The position numbers and the translations under genes are program-made. A stretch of DNA of 39,912 nt from an uncultured Rhodospirillales bacterium (GTDB taxonomy: Bacteria; Pseudomonadota; Alphaproteobacteria; Acetobacterales; Acetobacteraceae). The stretch spans positions 1-39,912 of the forward strand of contig CAITOL010000117.1 in assembly GCA_903893975.1 (NCBI GenBank). The letters are read 5' to 3'. The notes under the pieces were generated by a model. It did no database searches, had not been told where the DNA came from, and saw only the letters and a list, made by a program, of their open reading frames with translations. How positions within the stretch are numbered: position 1 is the stretch's first letter; each line of letters begins with the position of its first letter. Positions 1 through 8,943 of the stretch are shown here, in pieces.

Positions 1-620
1 AGCACCCCGCCATAGCGGCGTTCGGCGAAGCAGGGGATGGACAGGCTGGGGGTGCGGGTTTTCAGCGCCCGGCCCCAGCTATCGGCGCAGGAGCTTTCGC
101 CGACCACGCCCCATTCGAAGTTTTTGTAGCCGGCCCATTGCAGCCCGTTGATGAAATACATCATCGCGCCCGGCGTGGCGTAGAACAGGGCGATGTCGGG
201 CGGGGAGAGCCGGCCGGCGGCGAGCGGGGAGACGGCGAGCGCCTGGTAGCGGCCATCGGGCACGGTGTGCATGGCGGCCTGGTGGGCGGTGGCGTCTTCC
301 AGGGTGGAGAACCAGACATTGACCATGTGCTTGCCGGATTGCCAGGCCGGGTCCTTGGCATTGCCGAGGCCGACGACGGAGCGGCATTGCGCGCCGACCA
401 GATCATCGGCGGTGATGCCCACGGTCCAGCCGAGGCGGGCGGCCTGGGCGACGATCTGATCCATGGTGTGGACGTTGCCGGGGCGGCGGATGCGGGGAAT
501 GGCGGCCATTTCCTCCGGGTCCGCGAACAGCTTCATGCCGAACGGGGCGTTGCGCAGGCGCAGCAGGCGGATCAGGTCGTCGCTGATGCGGGCGAGGTCG
601 GCGTTAAGGGCATCGGACAT
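1..620 (-). CDS. DUF169 family protein (partial, C-terminus off the window)
   Basis: The first 206 residues are visible; the frame is still open at base 1, so the C-terminus lies outside. The start is the ATG at 620-618, preceded by GGAGGAG about six bases upstream on the minus strand. The protein opens with MSDALNADLARI and has the DUF169 layout as I recall it: a leucine/arginine-rich helix followed by APFGMKLF, then a GAQCRSVVGLG cysteine segment and a later ESSCADSWG cysteine segment. DUF169 has no firm biochemical role; its conserved cysteines suggest metal or cofactor binding, which is only inference. No signal peptide or membrane segment is seen. It diverges from the membrane protein at 706, with 85 bases between the starts. 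Confidence 0.8.
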   Translation of the reverse strand, partial: MSDALNADLARISDDLIRLLRLRNAPFGMKLFADPEEMAAIPRIRRPGNVHTMDQIVAQAARLGWTVGITADDLVGAQCRSVVGLGNAKDPAWQSGKHMVNVWFSTLEDATAHQAAMHTVPDGRYQALAVSPLAAGRLSPPDIALFYATPGAMMYFINGLQWAGYKNFEWGVVGESSCADSWGRALKTRTPSLSIPCFAERRYGGV

Positions 621-705
621 GTAAATCTCCTCCGGAGTCGTGGCGCTTGGAGTGGCGCCATCTCTGGCGGTAAACTTGGACCAGTCGGGCAGGAGATGGC
701 AAACG

Positions 706-2082
706 ATGGCAGAATTGGCGGCAAAGGAGCGGCGGGTTTTGCGGCTGCTGGCTGGAGTTTGCGCGCTGTGGGCGGTGTTTCAGCTCACACGCGGCAGTTT
801 CAATTTGCTGGCGCCGGTGCCGTTCGGGCTGACCTTCAATTCGATGGCCGCGCATTTGCTGGCGGGGCGGTTTGACGTCGACCCGGCGGCGGTTGGCGCC
901 GAGGGGTTTGCCCGGGATGGGCGGATTTACGCCTATTTCGGCATTTTTTGCGCGCTGCTGCGCTTGCCGTGGCTGGCGGCGGGTGGGGCTGGGGTGGATG
1001 CGACCGTGCTATCTTGCGCGGTGGCGATGGGGCTAACGGGGTGGCTGAAGATCCGCATGGTGCTGCGGCTGGGGGCGCGTTTTCCGGATAGCCCGAACCG
1101 GGCGGCGATGCAGGCTTTGCTGATCGCCGCGCTGGCGTTTGGCGGGGTGCAGGTGGAGTTGCTGCGGCCTTCGATCTATCAGGAAGTGGTGGATTGGGCG
1201 GGCTGTTTGGCCACCGGCTTTGTCGGCCTGGCGCTCGAGGGGCTGCTGGGCGACGGGTTCGGGCGACGGCGCTTGGGTGGGATGGCTGTGTTGGCGGCGC
1301 TGGCATTGACGGCGCGGGTTTCCACCGGCCTGGGCCTCTATGTCGCGTTGGGGCTGCTGGTGCTGCTGCGCTGGCCAGGCTGGCGGGCGTTGCCGGTGGT
1401 GATCGTGGTGCTGGCGGCGGGGCTGGCGGTGACGCTGGGGGTGAATGTTGGCCGCTGGGGCGCGCCGCTGGAATTCGCGCCGCTATCGCTCAATCTGATG
1501 GCACAGGGCTATGCGCCGGAACGGATCGGGCGGGCGGCGAGCCAGGGGGCGTTCAATCTGGCGCGGCTGGGCTTTGGGCTGCAATATTATATTCTGCCGC
1601 TTTGGGTGTTGCCGGATGGCCAGGGTGGGCTGCTGTTCGCCACGTTCCGCGATTATTGGCTGGATGCCGCAGAATTGCCGCCGAGCAGTTTTCTGCTGAC
1701 CGATACGTTGCTGCTGGCGCTGGGCGGGGTGGCGTTGCGCCGCCTACCCGCCGCGGCCTGGCTGGATCGGCGGGTGGTGGTGGGGCTGGCGTTGGGGCTG
1801 GCGGTGCCGCCGGGGCTGATGCTGATAGCGATCAGCATGAACCATCGCTACCGGACGGAGTTTGATGGGCTGTTTCTGCTGCTTGGCCTGCTCGGGGCGG
1901 CGATGCTGCTGCGCCAGCCGGCGGCGTTCGGGGCCGGGCTGCGGCGTTGGCTGCTGATTGCCACCGCGATTGGGGTGGTTGGATCGCATGCGACGCTGCT
2001 GGCCTATCAGCACTCGCCATTTGGGCCGGGGCAGCGGCATTTGCAGCACGGATTGCTCGGCCGCTACCTTCACGGGGAGTAG
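706..2082 (+). CDS. Polytopic membrane protein, possibly GT-C glycosyltransferase-like
   Basis: 458 residues, almost entirely hydrophobic, with roughly ten or more predicted membrane segments. The frame is open from 640, but I chose the ATG at 706 because AGGAGA lies at 691-696 and the hydrophobic sequence begins soon after. A non-membrane stretch around residues 50-75 (DPAAVGAEGFARDGRIYAYF) resembles the first external loop of GT-C-type mannosyl- and arabinosyl-transferase-like membrane proteins, often followed by a FxxLLRLP helix as here. I cannot identify a catalytic acidic pair with certainty, so transferase activity is speculative. It stands alone between the DUF169 gene and the copper operon. 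Confidence 0.65.
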   Translation: MAELAAKERRVLRLLAGVCALWAVFQLTRGSFNLLAPVPFGLTFNSMAAHLLAGRFDVDPAAVGAEGFARDGRIYAYFGIFCALLRLPWLAAGGAGVDATVLSCAVAMGLTGWLKIRMVLRLGARFPDSPNRAAMQALLIAALAFGGVQVELLRPSIYQEVVDWAGCLATGFVGLALEGLLGDGFGRRRLGGMAVLAALALTARVSTGLGLYVALGLLVLLRWPGWRALPVVIVVLAAGLAVTLGVNVGRWGAPLEFAPLSLNLMAQGYAPERIGRAASQGAFNLARLGFGLQYYILPLWVLPDGQGGLLFATFRDYWLDAAELPPSSFLLTDTLLLALGGVALRRLPAAAWLDRRVVVGLALGLAVPPGLMLIAISMNHRYRTEFDGLFLLLGLLGAAMLLRQPAAFGAGLRRWLLIATAIGVVGSHATLLAYQHSPFGPGQRHLQHGLLGRYLHGE

Positions 2083-2127
2083 GGCCAAGCATTGCTCTGG
2101 CGGCATGAACCCGGCAGACTAGGGCTT

Positions 2128-2520
2128 ATGCGATCCCCCTGGTTCCGTTCCGGGCTGCCGAGCTTGCGCGCCGCGTTGGCGGGGCTGCTGGTGCTGGCGT
2201 TGTTCGGGTTGGGGCCGGGGCAGTTTGCACCGTCGGCGGATGAGGATGGTGTGGCCGCCTTGCTGGCCGCCGGGGCGATCTGTTCCAGCGTGGCAGGGCA
2301 CGACGACGGCGGCGGCCAGAAGCAGGCGCCGGTGGGGCATGTGCACGCGCAGTGCGTGCTGTGCCAGACCGGGATGACGCCGTTTATCCTGGCCGGGGCG
2401 GCGGTTTTGCCGGGCCGGGTTGCCGTGCGCGCCCCGATGGCGATGGCCGGGGTTCGCGGACCGGATGCCCCAGCGTTTCCCTTTGCCTATGCGTCCCGCG
2501 CGCCCCCTGTGATCGGCTGA
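2128..2520 (+). CDS. DUF2946-like small copper-associated protein
   Basis: 130 residues from the ATG at 2128; the frame is open upstream to 2092, but that version puts extra residues before the hydrophobic leader. The N-terminus has arginines and a hydrophobic helix (residues about 12-30), compatible with a signal anchor. The central segment HVHAQCVLCQ combines two histidines with a CxxC, the pattern I associate with DUF2946 proteins near copper genes. It ends 41 bases before copC and is the first member of the copper operon (copC, copD-cytochrome, PCu(A)C follow). Role inferred from context: periplasmic or membrane-linked copper handling. The family assignment rests on memory of the HxHxxCxxC pattern and position. 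Confidence 0.6.
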   Translation: MRSPWFRSGLPSLRAALAGLLVLALFGLGPGQFAPSADEDGVAALLAAGAICSSVAGHDDGGGQKQAPVGHVHAQCVLCQTGMTPFILAGAAVLPGRVAVRAPMAMAGVRGPDAPAFPFAYASRAPPVIG

Positions 2521-2561
2521 ATTCCGCTATCAGCCTGATCATTGGTTTTGAGGAGCGCATC

Positions 2562-2924
2562 ATGCGTCGTCGTTTTGTTCTGCTGGCCGGGGCCGTGGGC
2601 CTCGGGCTTGTTTCGCGTCTGGCAGCCGCCCATGCCCATTTGCAGGGGGCCAGCCCGGCGGTGGGCAGCACGATTGCGGTGCTGCCGGAAAAGTTGGTTT
2701 GCACGTTTACTGAGGCGCTCGAGCCCTCGCTCTGCCGGATCGAGGTGCGCGGCCCGAGCGGCACGCGGGTGGACCGGACCGATCTGGCTTTGGCCGGCGA
2801 CCCGCGCCGGATTGCGGTGTCGCTGCGGCCGGACGGGGCTGGGGTGTATCGGGTGGCCTGGGTGGCGGTATCCGTGGATACGCATCGCACTGAAGGCCTG
2901 TTCAGCTTCACCGTGGCCGGCTGA
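2562..2924 (+). CDS. copC: Copper resistance protein CopC
   Basis: 120 residues, a compact periplasmic beta-sandwich copper carrier of the usual family length. A signal peptide occupies residues 1-23 (MRRRF, then a hydrophobic core), and the mature protein would start HAHL, placing the N-terminal histidine brace (H24, H26) where CopC binds Cu(II). The other conserved ligands are in VSVDTHRTEG (D106, H108), the counterpart of the family's SxDGHxxxG motif. The start has AGGAG at 2551-2555 with proper spacing. The copD fusion gene starts six bases after the stop, so the two are probably translated from one mRNA. Expected to pass copper to the CopD membrane domain. Confidence 0.93.
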   Translation: MRRRFVLLAGAVGLGLVSRLAAAHAHLQGASPAVGSTIAVLPEKLVCTFTEALEPSLCRIEVRGPSGTRVDRTDLALAGDPRRIAVSLRPDGAGVYRVAWVAVSVDTHRTEGLFSFTVAG

Positions 2925-2930
2925 ACCGGA

Positions 2931-4649
2931 ATGACGCACGACACCGCGCTGGCGATGGCGCGCTTCGTCCAAAGCCTGGGCACGCTGGCGTTGTTTGGCG
3001 CGTTGGCGTTTCGGGTGCTGGTGGCGCCGGTGGCGCGGGGCGTGGTGTGGGCCTGCCTTGGGCTGGCACTGTTGGGTGGCGCGGCCTGGGCGGGGCTGGC
3101 GGCGGCGGGGTATGGCGTGCCGGCGAGCGCGCTGCTGGGCGGCACTGGGTTTGGTCGCTGGCTGTTGCTGCGGTTGGGATTGCTGGCGATGGCGGCGGGG
3201 CTGGCGCAGTGGCGGCCTTGGCTGGCGGCTGTTGTGGCTGGGTTGGGCGTGGCGGCGGCGGTGGCGAGCAGCCACGCCGCCGCTGAGGCCGATCCGCTCA
3301 GCATGGCGGTGTTGGCGTTGCATGTGCTGGCGGCCGGGCTGTGGTTGGGCGGGCTGCTGCCGTTGTGGCAACAGGCTGGCGCGGCGGCGATGGGACCGGC
3401 GCGGCGCTTCGGGCTGTGGGCGGGCATCGCGGTGGCGGTGCTGCTGGCGACCGCCACGGTGCAGGGGCTGCGCGGCATTGTCGACCTGCCCGGCCTGTTT
3501 GGCACGCCATATGGGCAAGCCGGGCTGGTGAAGGCCGGCCTGCTGCTGGGGCTGTTGGCGCTGGCGGGGATGAACCGCTTTGTCGCCGTGCCGGCGGGGC
3601 GGGTTCGGTTACTGCGGCTGGGCATCGGGTTGGAAATTTTGCTCGGGCTGGGGGTGTTGGCGGCAGCGACGGTGATGGGGTCCTCAATGCCATCCTGGCA
3701 CGACACGCCGGTTTGGCCGTTTGCCTGGGCGCCGAGCACGATCGCTTTGGAAGAGCCGGAATTGCACGATGAGGTATTCGACGCGCTGCACGCGCTGCTG
3801 GGGGCGTTCGCGCTGCTGTTGCTGGCAGCCCTCGCGCGGCGGGTGCGCTGGGTGGCGCTGATCGCCGCGGGGGTGATTGCTGGCTTCGCGCTGCCACATC
3901 TGGATATTCTGCTAGTGCCGGCGGTGCCGACCAGCTTTCAGCACTCGCCCACCGGCTTTAGCGCCACCGGCATTGCGGCGGCGGCGAAGCTGTACCCGGG
4001 GCAGTGCGCATCCTGCCATGGAGCGCGTGGCGAGGGGGACGGCCCGTTGGCCGGGCAAATGGCGCTGCCGCCGGCCGATCTGACGGCGCCGCATCTGTGG
4101 GACCATCCGGACGGGGCGCTCTATTGGATGATCGCCGAGGGCAGCCGCACCGCGGATGGTCGGGTGGGGATGCCCGGGTTGGGCCGGCAGTTGGCGGCGG
4201 CGCGGATCTGGGAGCTGATCGACTATATTCGTGCCCGCAATGCGGCGGTGGCGGTGGAGGCGGACGGCAATTTCGACCGGCCAACGCCGGCCCCGGAGTT
4301 GCAGTTGCAATGCGCCGACGGCAGTACGCCGACCTTGTCGATCTGGCGCAAACAGGCGGGGGCGCTGGTGGTGCGGCGCGGCGCGCCCGTGGCCAGCGAT
4401 CTGCCGGTGGTGTTTTTGCATCCCGGCCCGCCAGTGGCCGGCGGTTGCGTCGCACCGGACCCGACGGCGTGGGCTGGTTATGCGGCGATGACCGCTGGCG
4501 GCGCTGCCTTGCCGGATGACGGCTGGTTTGTCATCGATGCCAATGGCTGGCTGCGGCGACGTGGCCAAGGGTCGGCCGATGCCGCCTGGCAAAGCATCCG
4601 CCGCGACCCGCTTTCGAGTGAGATCACCCCCCTGCCCCATCAACATTGA
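2931..4649 (+). CDS. copD: CopD copper-transport domain fused to cytochrome c and an extra C-terminal domain
   Basis: 572 residues, about twice a standard CopD. Residues 1 to about 335 are a polytopic membrane part; family copper-site features include SSHAAAEADP (near residue 112), HVLAAGLWLGG and SMPSWHDTPVWPF. A c-type cytochrome domain follows with a covalent haem motif CASCH at residues 359-363 and a likely axial methionine in GRVGMPGLG (M414). The last 130 residues, starting near LQLQCADGST, form a domain I do not recognise; it ends DGWFVIDANGWLRRRG and has three cysteines and a histidine-rich tail. The layout suggests coupling of copper import or delivery with periplasmic electron transfer, for example during cuproenzyme (oxidase) maturation; this is inference. 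The cytochrome and tail should face the periplasm. It lies between copC and the PCu(A)C gene. Confidence 0.85.
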   Translation: MTHDTALAMARFVQSLGTLALFGALAFRVLVAPVARGVVWACLGLALLGGAAWAGLAAAGYGVPASALLGGTGFGRWLLLRLGLLAMAAGLAQWRPWLAAVVAGLGVAAAVASSHAAAEADPLSMAVLALHVLAAGLWLGGLLPLWQQAGAAAMGPARRFGLWAGIAVAVLLATATVQGLRGIVDLPGLFGTPYGQAGLVKAGLLLGLLALAGMNRFVAVPAGRVRLLRLGIGLEILLGLGVLAAATVMGSSMPSWHDTPVWPFAWAPSTIALEEPELHDEVFDALHALLGAFALLLLAALARRVRWVALIAAGVIAGFALPHLDILLVPAVPTSFQHSPTGFSATGIAAAAKLYPGQCASCHGARGEGDGPLAGQMALPPADLTAPHLWDHPDGALYWMIAEGSRTADGRVGMPGLGRQLAAARIWELIDYIRARNAAVAVEADGNFDRPTPAPELQLQCADGSTPTLSIWRKQAGALVVRRGAPVASDLPVVFLHPGPPVAGGCVAPDPTAWAGYAAMTAGGAALPDDGWFVIDANGWLRRRGQGSADAAWQSIRRDPLSSEITPLPHQH

Positions 4650-4666
4650 CCTGAGAGGATTGTTTC

Positions 4667-5107
4667 ATGCGCTTGATATCGTTTGCCGTTGTTGCCTTGC
4701 TTTTCCCTGGACTGGCGGCAGCCCAGGCGGTGGTGGAGGCGCCGTGGGCGCGGGCGACCGCGCCGATGGCGAAGGCGGGCGGGGCGTTTATGACCATTAG
4801 CAGCCCAATGGCCGATCAGGTGACCGGCGTGGCCAGCCCGGTGGCGGAGATGGTGGAATTGCATCAGACGGTCGAGCAGGCCGGAGTGATGAAAATGCTG
4901 CCGGTGCCGGCGCTGGATTTGGCGGCCGGCCAGAAGGTGACGCTCAAGCCGGGCGGCTATCACATTATGCTGATGGGGCTGAAAGCGCCGTTGAAGCAGG
5001 GCGAGAGCTTTCCGATGACGCTGAATTTCGCCCACTCCAAGCCGGTGACGGTGCAGGTGCAGATTGAGGCGCCAGGGGCAGCCGGACCAATGATGCATAT
5101 GCATTAA
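4667..5107 (+). CDS. PCu(A)C periplasmic copper chaperone
   Basis: 146 residues with a signal peptide cleaved after LAAAQ (about residue 20). The exact copper(I) motif of the family, H-x10-M-x21-H-x-M, is present: H66, M77, H99, M101. PCu(A)C proteins deliver copper to the CuA or CuB site of cytochrome oxidase, often with Sco proteins, which are not in this window. A tail MMHMH may offer additional copper ligands. AGAGG lies upstream of the ATG at 4667. It is the last gene of the 2128-5107 copper unit, 17 bases after the copD fusion. Confidence 0.93.
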   Translation: MRLISFAVVALLFPGLAAAQAVVEAPWARATAPMAKAGGAFMTISSPMADQVTGVASPVAEMVELHQTVEQAGVMKMLPVPALDLAAGQKVTLKPGGYHIMLMGLKAPLKQGESFPMTLNFAHSKPVTVQVQIEAPGAAGPMMHMH

Positions 5108-5180
5108 GTCGCAACAGGCGGTTGCGGTTCGGCGCATCCGGGGCCAGGATCGCGCCAAGCAAATCAAGCTGAGGACCGCC

Positions 5181-6647
5181 ATGCCGCCTGTGACCGCGCC
5201 GACGATTCCGACCAACCCGGTAACCCCGGCGTTGCTTGCGCAAATTCACGCCATTGTGGGCGATCGCGGCCTGGTGGCGGACGCCGACGCGATGGTGCCG
5301 TTTGTGACCGACTGGTCCGGCCAGCGGCAAGGGCGCGCGGCGGTGGTGGTGCGGCCGGGCAGCACCGAGGAAGTTGCCGCCGTGGTGAAGCTTTGCGCCG
5401 CGCAGAACGTGGCCATCGTGCCGCAGGGCGGCAATACCGGGCTGATGGGTGGAGCAACGCCTTGGCCGGCGCATACCGGGATTTTGCTGTCGCTCGGGCG
5501 GATGAACCGGGTGATCGATGTGGACGTGGAAGGCTTCACCATGACGGTGGAAGCCGGCTGCGTGCTGCAAACCTTGCAGGAAGTGGCGGCATCGCATGAC
5601 CGGTTGCTGCCGCTGAGCCTGGGGGCGCAGGGGTCTTGCATGATCGGGGGCAATATCTCCACCAACGCTGGCGGCGCGCAGGTGCTGCATTACGGCAATA
5701 CCCGCAGCTTTGTGCTGGGGCTGGAAGTGGTGCTGCCGAACGGCGAGGTTTGGAACAAGCTGCGCGCGCTGAAAAAGGACAATACCGGCTACGACATGAA
5801 GCAGATGTTCATCGGCGCCGAGGGCACGCTGGGCATTATCACCAAGGCGGTGATCAAGGTCTGGCCGAAGCCGAAGGATGTGGCGACGGCGTGGATTGCC
5901 ATTCGTGACCCGCAGGCGGCGGTGACGATGCTGTCTGAAGCCCATGCGGCGAGCGATGATACGGTGACATCCTGCGAGTTGATGAACCGCACCGGCATTG
6001 ACGGGGTGTTCCGCCATGTGCACGGCACGTCCGACCCGCTGCCGCATGATAGTTTCTGGTATTTGCTGATGGAATGGTCGTCCACCCGGGTGAAGGCGGA
6101 TGGCGAGGGCGGCATGGTCGAGAAGATGGAGACCTTCCTGGCCGATATGCTGGAACGCGGGCTGGCGCTGGATGCGGTGATTGCGCAATCGGAAGCGCAG
6201 GCGAAGGCGATGTGGAAAATCCGCGAGGGCCATGCCGAGGCCGGGCGGGCGGATGGGCCGGCGATCAGCTACGACATGTCGGTCGCGACCACGAAAATTC
6301 CGGCCTTCGTCGATCAGGGCATTGCGGCGGCGAAGGCGATTTTGCCGGACATCAAGCCGCAGCCGCTGGGGCATATCGGCGATGGCAATCTGCATTACGG
6401 CTTCCGCGCCCCGGATGGCATGAGCCGGGAGACCTGGAACCAGTACACCCCGGCGATTACCCGGGCGATCAACGACCTGATCCGCGATTTCGGTGGCTCG
6501 ATTTCCGCCGAGCATGGCATCGGGCAGGAGAAGCTGGACGAGTTGGCGCATTATGCCTCCGCCGTGGAGATCTCCACGATGCAGGCGGTGAAGCGGGCGC
6601 TCGATCCGCAGAACATCATGAACCCCGGCAAGATCTTCCGGCTGTAG
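5181..6647 (+). CDS. FAD-linked 2-hydroxyacid dehydrogenase (D-2-hydroxyglutarate/GlcD type)
   Basis: 488 residues, the normal length for the vanillyl-alcohol-oxidase-fold FAD_binding_4 plus FAD-oxidase_C family. The FAD-binding part has VPQGGNTGLMGGATP (near residue 77) and a second flavin segment GGNISTNAGGAQVLHYG. The C-terminal half has GHIGDGNLHYGF, whose histidines are metal or substrate ligands in D-lactate and D-2-hydroxyglutarate dehydrogenases, and SAEHGIGQEKLDEL near the end. The overall pattern is closest to D-2-hydroxyglutarate dehydrogenase-like enzymes, which oxidise the 2-hydroxyacid and pass electrons to a carrier; substrate cannot be fixed from sequence. No signal peptide. 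The next gene starts three bases after the stop, so it heads the 5181-10470 operon. Confidence 0.88.
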   Translation: MPPVTAPTIPTNPVTPALLAQIHAIVGDRGLVADADAMVPFVTDWSGQRQGRAAVVVRPGSTEEVAAVVKLCAAQNVAIVPQGGNTGLMGGATPWPAHTGILLSLGRMNRVIDVDVEGFTMTVEAGCVLQTLQEVAASHDRLLPLSLGAQGSCMIGGNISTNAGGAQVLHYGNTRSFVLGLEVVLPNGEVWNKLRALKKDNTGYDMKQMFIGAEGTLGIITKAVIKVWPKPKDVATAWIAIRDPQAAVTMLSEAHAASDDTVTSCELMNRTGIDGVFRHVHGTSDPLPHDSFWYLLMEWSSTRVKADGEGGMVEKMETFLADMLERGLALDAVIAQSEAQAKAMWKIREGHAEAGRADGPAISYDMSVATTKIPAFVDQGIAAAKAILPDIKPQPLGHIGDGNLHYGFRAPDGMSRETWNQYTPAITRAINDLIRDFGGSISAEHGIGQEKLDELAHYASAVEISTMQAVKRALDPQNIMNPGKIFRL

Positions 6648-6650
6648 CCG

Positions 6651-7682
6651 GTGGACGATGCCATCTTCACGGTGATGACGGTGCCGGCGCCGGCGGTAAG
6701 CCCGGCGCAGGCGGCGGCGGTGGCACAGGCGGAATGGGGCATTGCCGGCGCTGCCCGGCTGCTGACCGGGGAGCGGGATAGCAATTTCCGCCTGACCGCC
6801 GACGATGGCCGGGAGTTCGTGCTGAAATTCGCCAATCCGGCCGAGACGCCCGAGGTGGTGGATATGCAGATCCGCGCGCTGGCGCATATCGCGGCGCGTG
6901 ATCCGGGGCTGCCGGTGCCGCGCATGATCGCGCTGCCGGATGGGCGGATTGAAACCGTCGTGGATGGCGTGCGGGTGCGGCTGTTGAGCTGGCTGCCGGG
7001 CCTGCCGCTGCGCGATGCGCCGCGCAGTGCGGCGCAGCGTGTGGCGTGCGGGGCGGCGCTGGCGCGGCTCGGGCTGGCGTTGCAGGGGTTTGCGCATCCG
7101 GCCAGCGCCACACCGCTGATCTGGGACCTGACGCATACCGCGCGGCTGCGCGAGGTGCTGGACACGTTGGAGCCGGCCGAGGCGCGGGCGGAGATTACCG
7201 CCGTGCTGGACGCGTTCGACACCGAGGTGGCGCCGATCCGGCCACGCCTGCGGTCGCAGGTGCTGTATAACGACATGAACGTGGGCAACACGCTGGTGCA
7301 GCCGGACGCGCCGGAGGTGGTGGCCGGGATTATCGATTTTGGCGACGTGGTCGAAACCGCCGTGGTGATCGACCTGGCGGTGGGCGCGACGAGCCAGTTG
7401 GCACACGGGGTGGATGTGGCGGCGGCGATGGGGGATTTCGTCGGCGGCTACCACCGACTGCGGCCCTTGCTGGCCGAGGAGGTGGCGGTGCTGCCGCTGC
7501 TGACCGCGTGCCGGCTGTCCATGAGTTTGGTGTTGCAGGCGTGGCATCGCGCCACGCATCCGCATAACCCGCATTACCGCTCGATCCCCGCGACGGAGAT
7601 GCAGCGCCGGCTGGCGGCGATTGCCGCCGTGCAGGCGCCGGAGACGATGACGGCCATCCGCCGCGCCTGCGGCCTGGATTAA
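6651..7682 (+). CDS. APH-fold small-molecule kinase, hydroxylysine kinase-like
   Basis: 343 residues from a GTG at 6651; an in-frame ATG at 6675 is a possible alternative start. Aminoglycoside-phosphotransferase fold: an ATP-binding lysine in FVLKFAN (K59), the catalytic loop YNDMNVGNTLV (N207, D208, N213) and the magnesium-binding IIDFGD (D229). The first residue of the Brenner motif is tyrosine instead of the common histidine. The immediate downstream partner is a class III PLP enzyme of the phospho-lyase branch. In animals the same two activities are hydroxylysine kinase (HYKK) and PHYKPL, and bacteria may fuse them. The kinase would therefore phosphorylate a hydroxylated amine or amino acid for the neighbour to eliminate. 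The substrate is inferred from this pairing only. Confidence 0.8.
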   Translation: MDDAIFTVMTVPAPAVSPAQAAAVAQAEWGIAGAARLLTGERDSNFRLTADDGREFVLKFANPAETPEVVDMQIRALAHIAARDPGLPVPRMIALPDGRIETVVDGVRVRLLSWLPGLPLRDAPRSAAQRVACGAALARLGLALQGFAHPASATPLIWDLTHTARLREVLDTLEPAEARAEITAVLDAFDTEVAPIRPRLRSQVLYNDMNVGNTLVQPDAPEVVAGIIDFGDVVETAVVIDLAVGATSQLAHGVDVAAAMGDFVGGYHRLRPLLAEEVAVLPLLTACRLSMSLVLQAWHRATHPHNPHYRSIPATEMQRRLAAIAAVQAPETMTAIRRACGLD

Positions 7683-7691
7683 GGAGGTTCC

Positions 7692-8942
7692 ATGACCGGA
7701 CAGACCGAGTTGCTGACACGGCGCGCCCAATTGCTCGGGCCGAGCTACCGGGTGTTTTACGACGAGCCGGTGCATCTGGTGCGCGGCGAAGGCGTGTGGC
7801 TGTGGGATGCGGATGGCAAGCGGTACCTGGATATGTACAACAACGTGCCCTGCGTCGGGCATTGCCATCCGCGCGTGGTGGCGGCGCTGACCGCCGCGGC
7901 GGGCACGCTGAACACGCATACGCGCTACTTGCACGAAGGGGTGCTCGATCTGGCAGAGCGCCTGCTGGGCACGATGCCGGCCGAGCTCGGCCATGTGATG
8001 TTCACCTGCACCGGCAGCGAGGCGAATGACCTGGCGATCCGGGTGGCGAAGGCGGCGACGGGGGGGACGGGGATTATCGTCACCGCCAATGCCTATCATG
8101 GGGTGACGGAGCTGATCGCGGGCATGTCGCCATCTTTGGGCGTCGGCGTGCCGGCGGGGCCGGGGGTGTATGTGGTGCCGGCGCCGGTGGCGGGTGGCAA
8201 GGACGTGGGTGAGCGGTTCGCCGATGGGGTGCGGGCGGCGCTGGCGCATATGTTCGAGGATGAGATCAAGCCGGCGGCGCTGCTGGTGGATACGCTGTTC
8301 TCCTCCGACGGGATGGTGTGCGATCCGCCCGGGTTTCTGGCGCCCGCCGTGGCGGCGGTGCGTGCGGCGGGCGGGGTGTTCATCGCCGATGAGGTGCAGC
8401 CGGGCTTTGGCCGCACCGGGGTGATGTGGGGGTTTTCGCGGCATGGGCTGGTGCCGGATCTGGTGACGATGGGCAAGCCGATGGGCAATGGCCATCCGAT
8501 TGCGGCGATGGCGGCGCGGCCGGCAGTGTTGGAGAATTTCGGCAAGCAGGCGCGGTATTTCAACACCTTCGGCGGCAACACCGTCTCCACCGCCGTGGCG
8601 CGCGCGGTGCTGGAGGTGATTGCGAGCGAGGGGCTGCTGGAGAACGCGGCGACGCAGGGGGCGTATTTGCTGGCGGGCGTGCGCAGCCTGGGCAGCACGC
8701 GGTTTGGCAATACGCGCGGCGCCGGGCTGTATCTGGGGGTGGATATGATCGACGCCAACGGCGCGCCGGATGCGGCGGCGGCCAAGCGGGTGGTGAACGG
8801 GTTGCGCGGCCGGGGGGTGCTGATCGGGGCGGCCGGGCCGCATGCGAGTTCGTTGAAAATTCGCCCGCCTTTGCCGATTGATCGCGCGGCGGCGGATTTC
8901 TTCCTCTCCGCGCTGGCGGACACGCTGGCGGAGTTGGGCTGA
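7692..8942 (+). CDS. Class III PLP enzyme of the phospho-lyase (ETNPPL/PHYKPL) branch
   Basis: 416 residues, fold type I. The PLP lysine is K262 in LVTMGKPMGNGHP, and the phosphate/ring-binding aspartate is D233 in IADEVQPGFGRTG. NNVPCVGHCHPRVV (residues 50-63) and RYLHEGVLDLAERL closely resemble the segments I know from ethanolamine-phosphate and phosphohydroxylysine phospho-lyases rather than from 4-aminobutyrate transaminases. Those enzymes release ammonia and phosphate from a phospho-amino-alcohol and leave an aldehyde. AAGGAGG sits just upstream of the ATG. It lies nine bases after the kinase and one base before the thiolase-like gene. An ordinary omega-aminotransferase remains the alternative. 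Confidence 0.85.
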   Translation: MTGQTELLTRRAQLLGPSYRVFYDEPVHLVRGEGVWLWDADGKRYLDMYNNVPCVGHCHPRVVAALTAAAGTLNTHTRYLHEGVLDLAERLLGTMPAELGHVMFTCTGSEANDLAIRVAKAATGGTGIIVTANAYHGVTELIAGMSPSLGVGVPAGPGVYVVPAPVAGGKDVGERFADGVRAALAHMFEDEIKPAALLVDTLFSSDGMVCDPPGFLAPAVAAVRAAGGVFIADEVQPGFGRTGVMWGFSRHGLVPDLVTMGKPMGNGHPIAAMAARPAVLENFGKQARYFNTFGGNTVSTAVARAVLEVIASEGLLENAATQGAYLLAGVRSLGSTRFGNTRGAGLYLGVDMIDANGAPDAAAAKRVVNGLRGRGVLIGAAGPHASSLKIRPPLPIDRAAADFFLSALADTLAELG

Positions 8943-8943
8943 G

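Noticed and set aside
2384-3739. A minus-strand open frame of 451 codons
   Set aside because: Antisense to copC and copD, with a Ser/Pro/Ala-rich translation lacking any domain.
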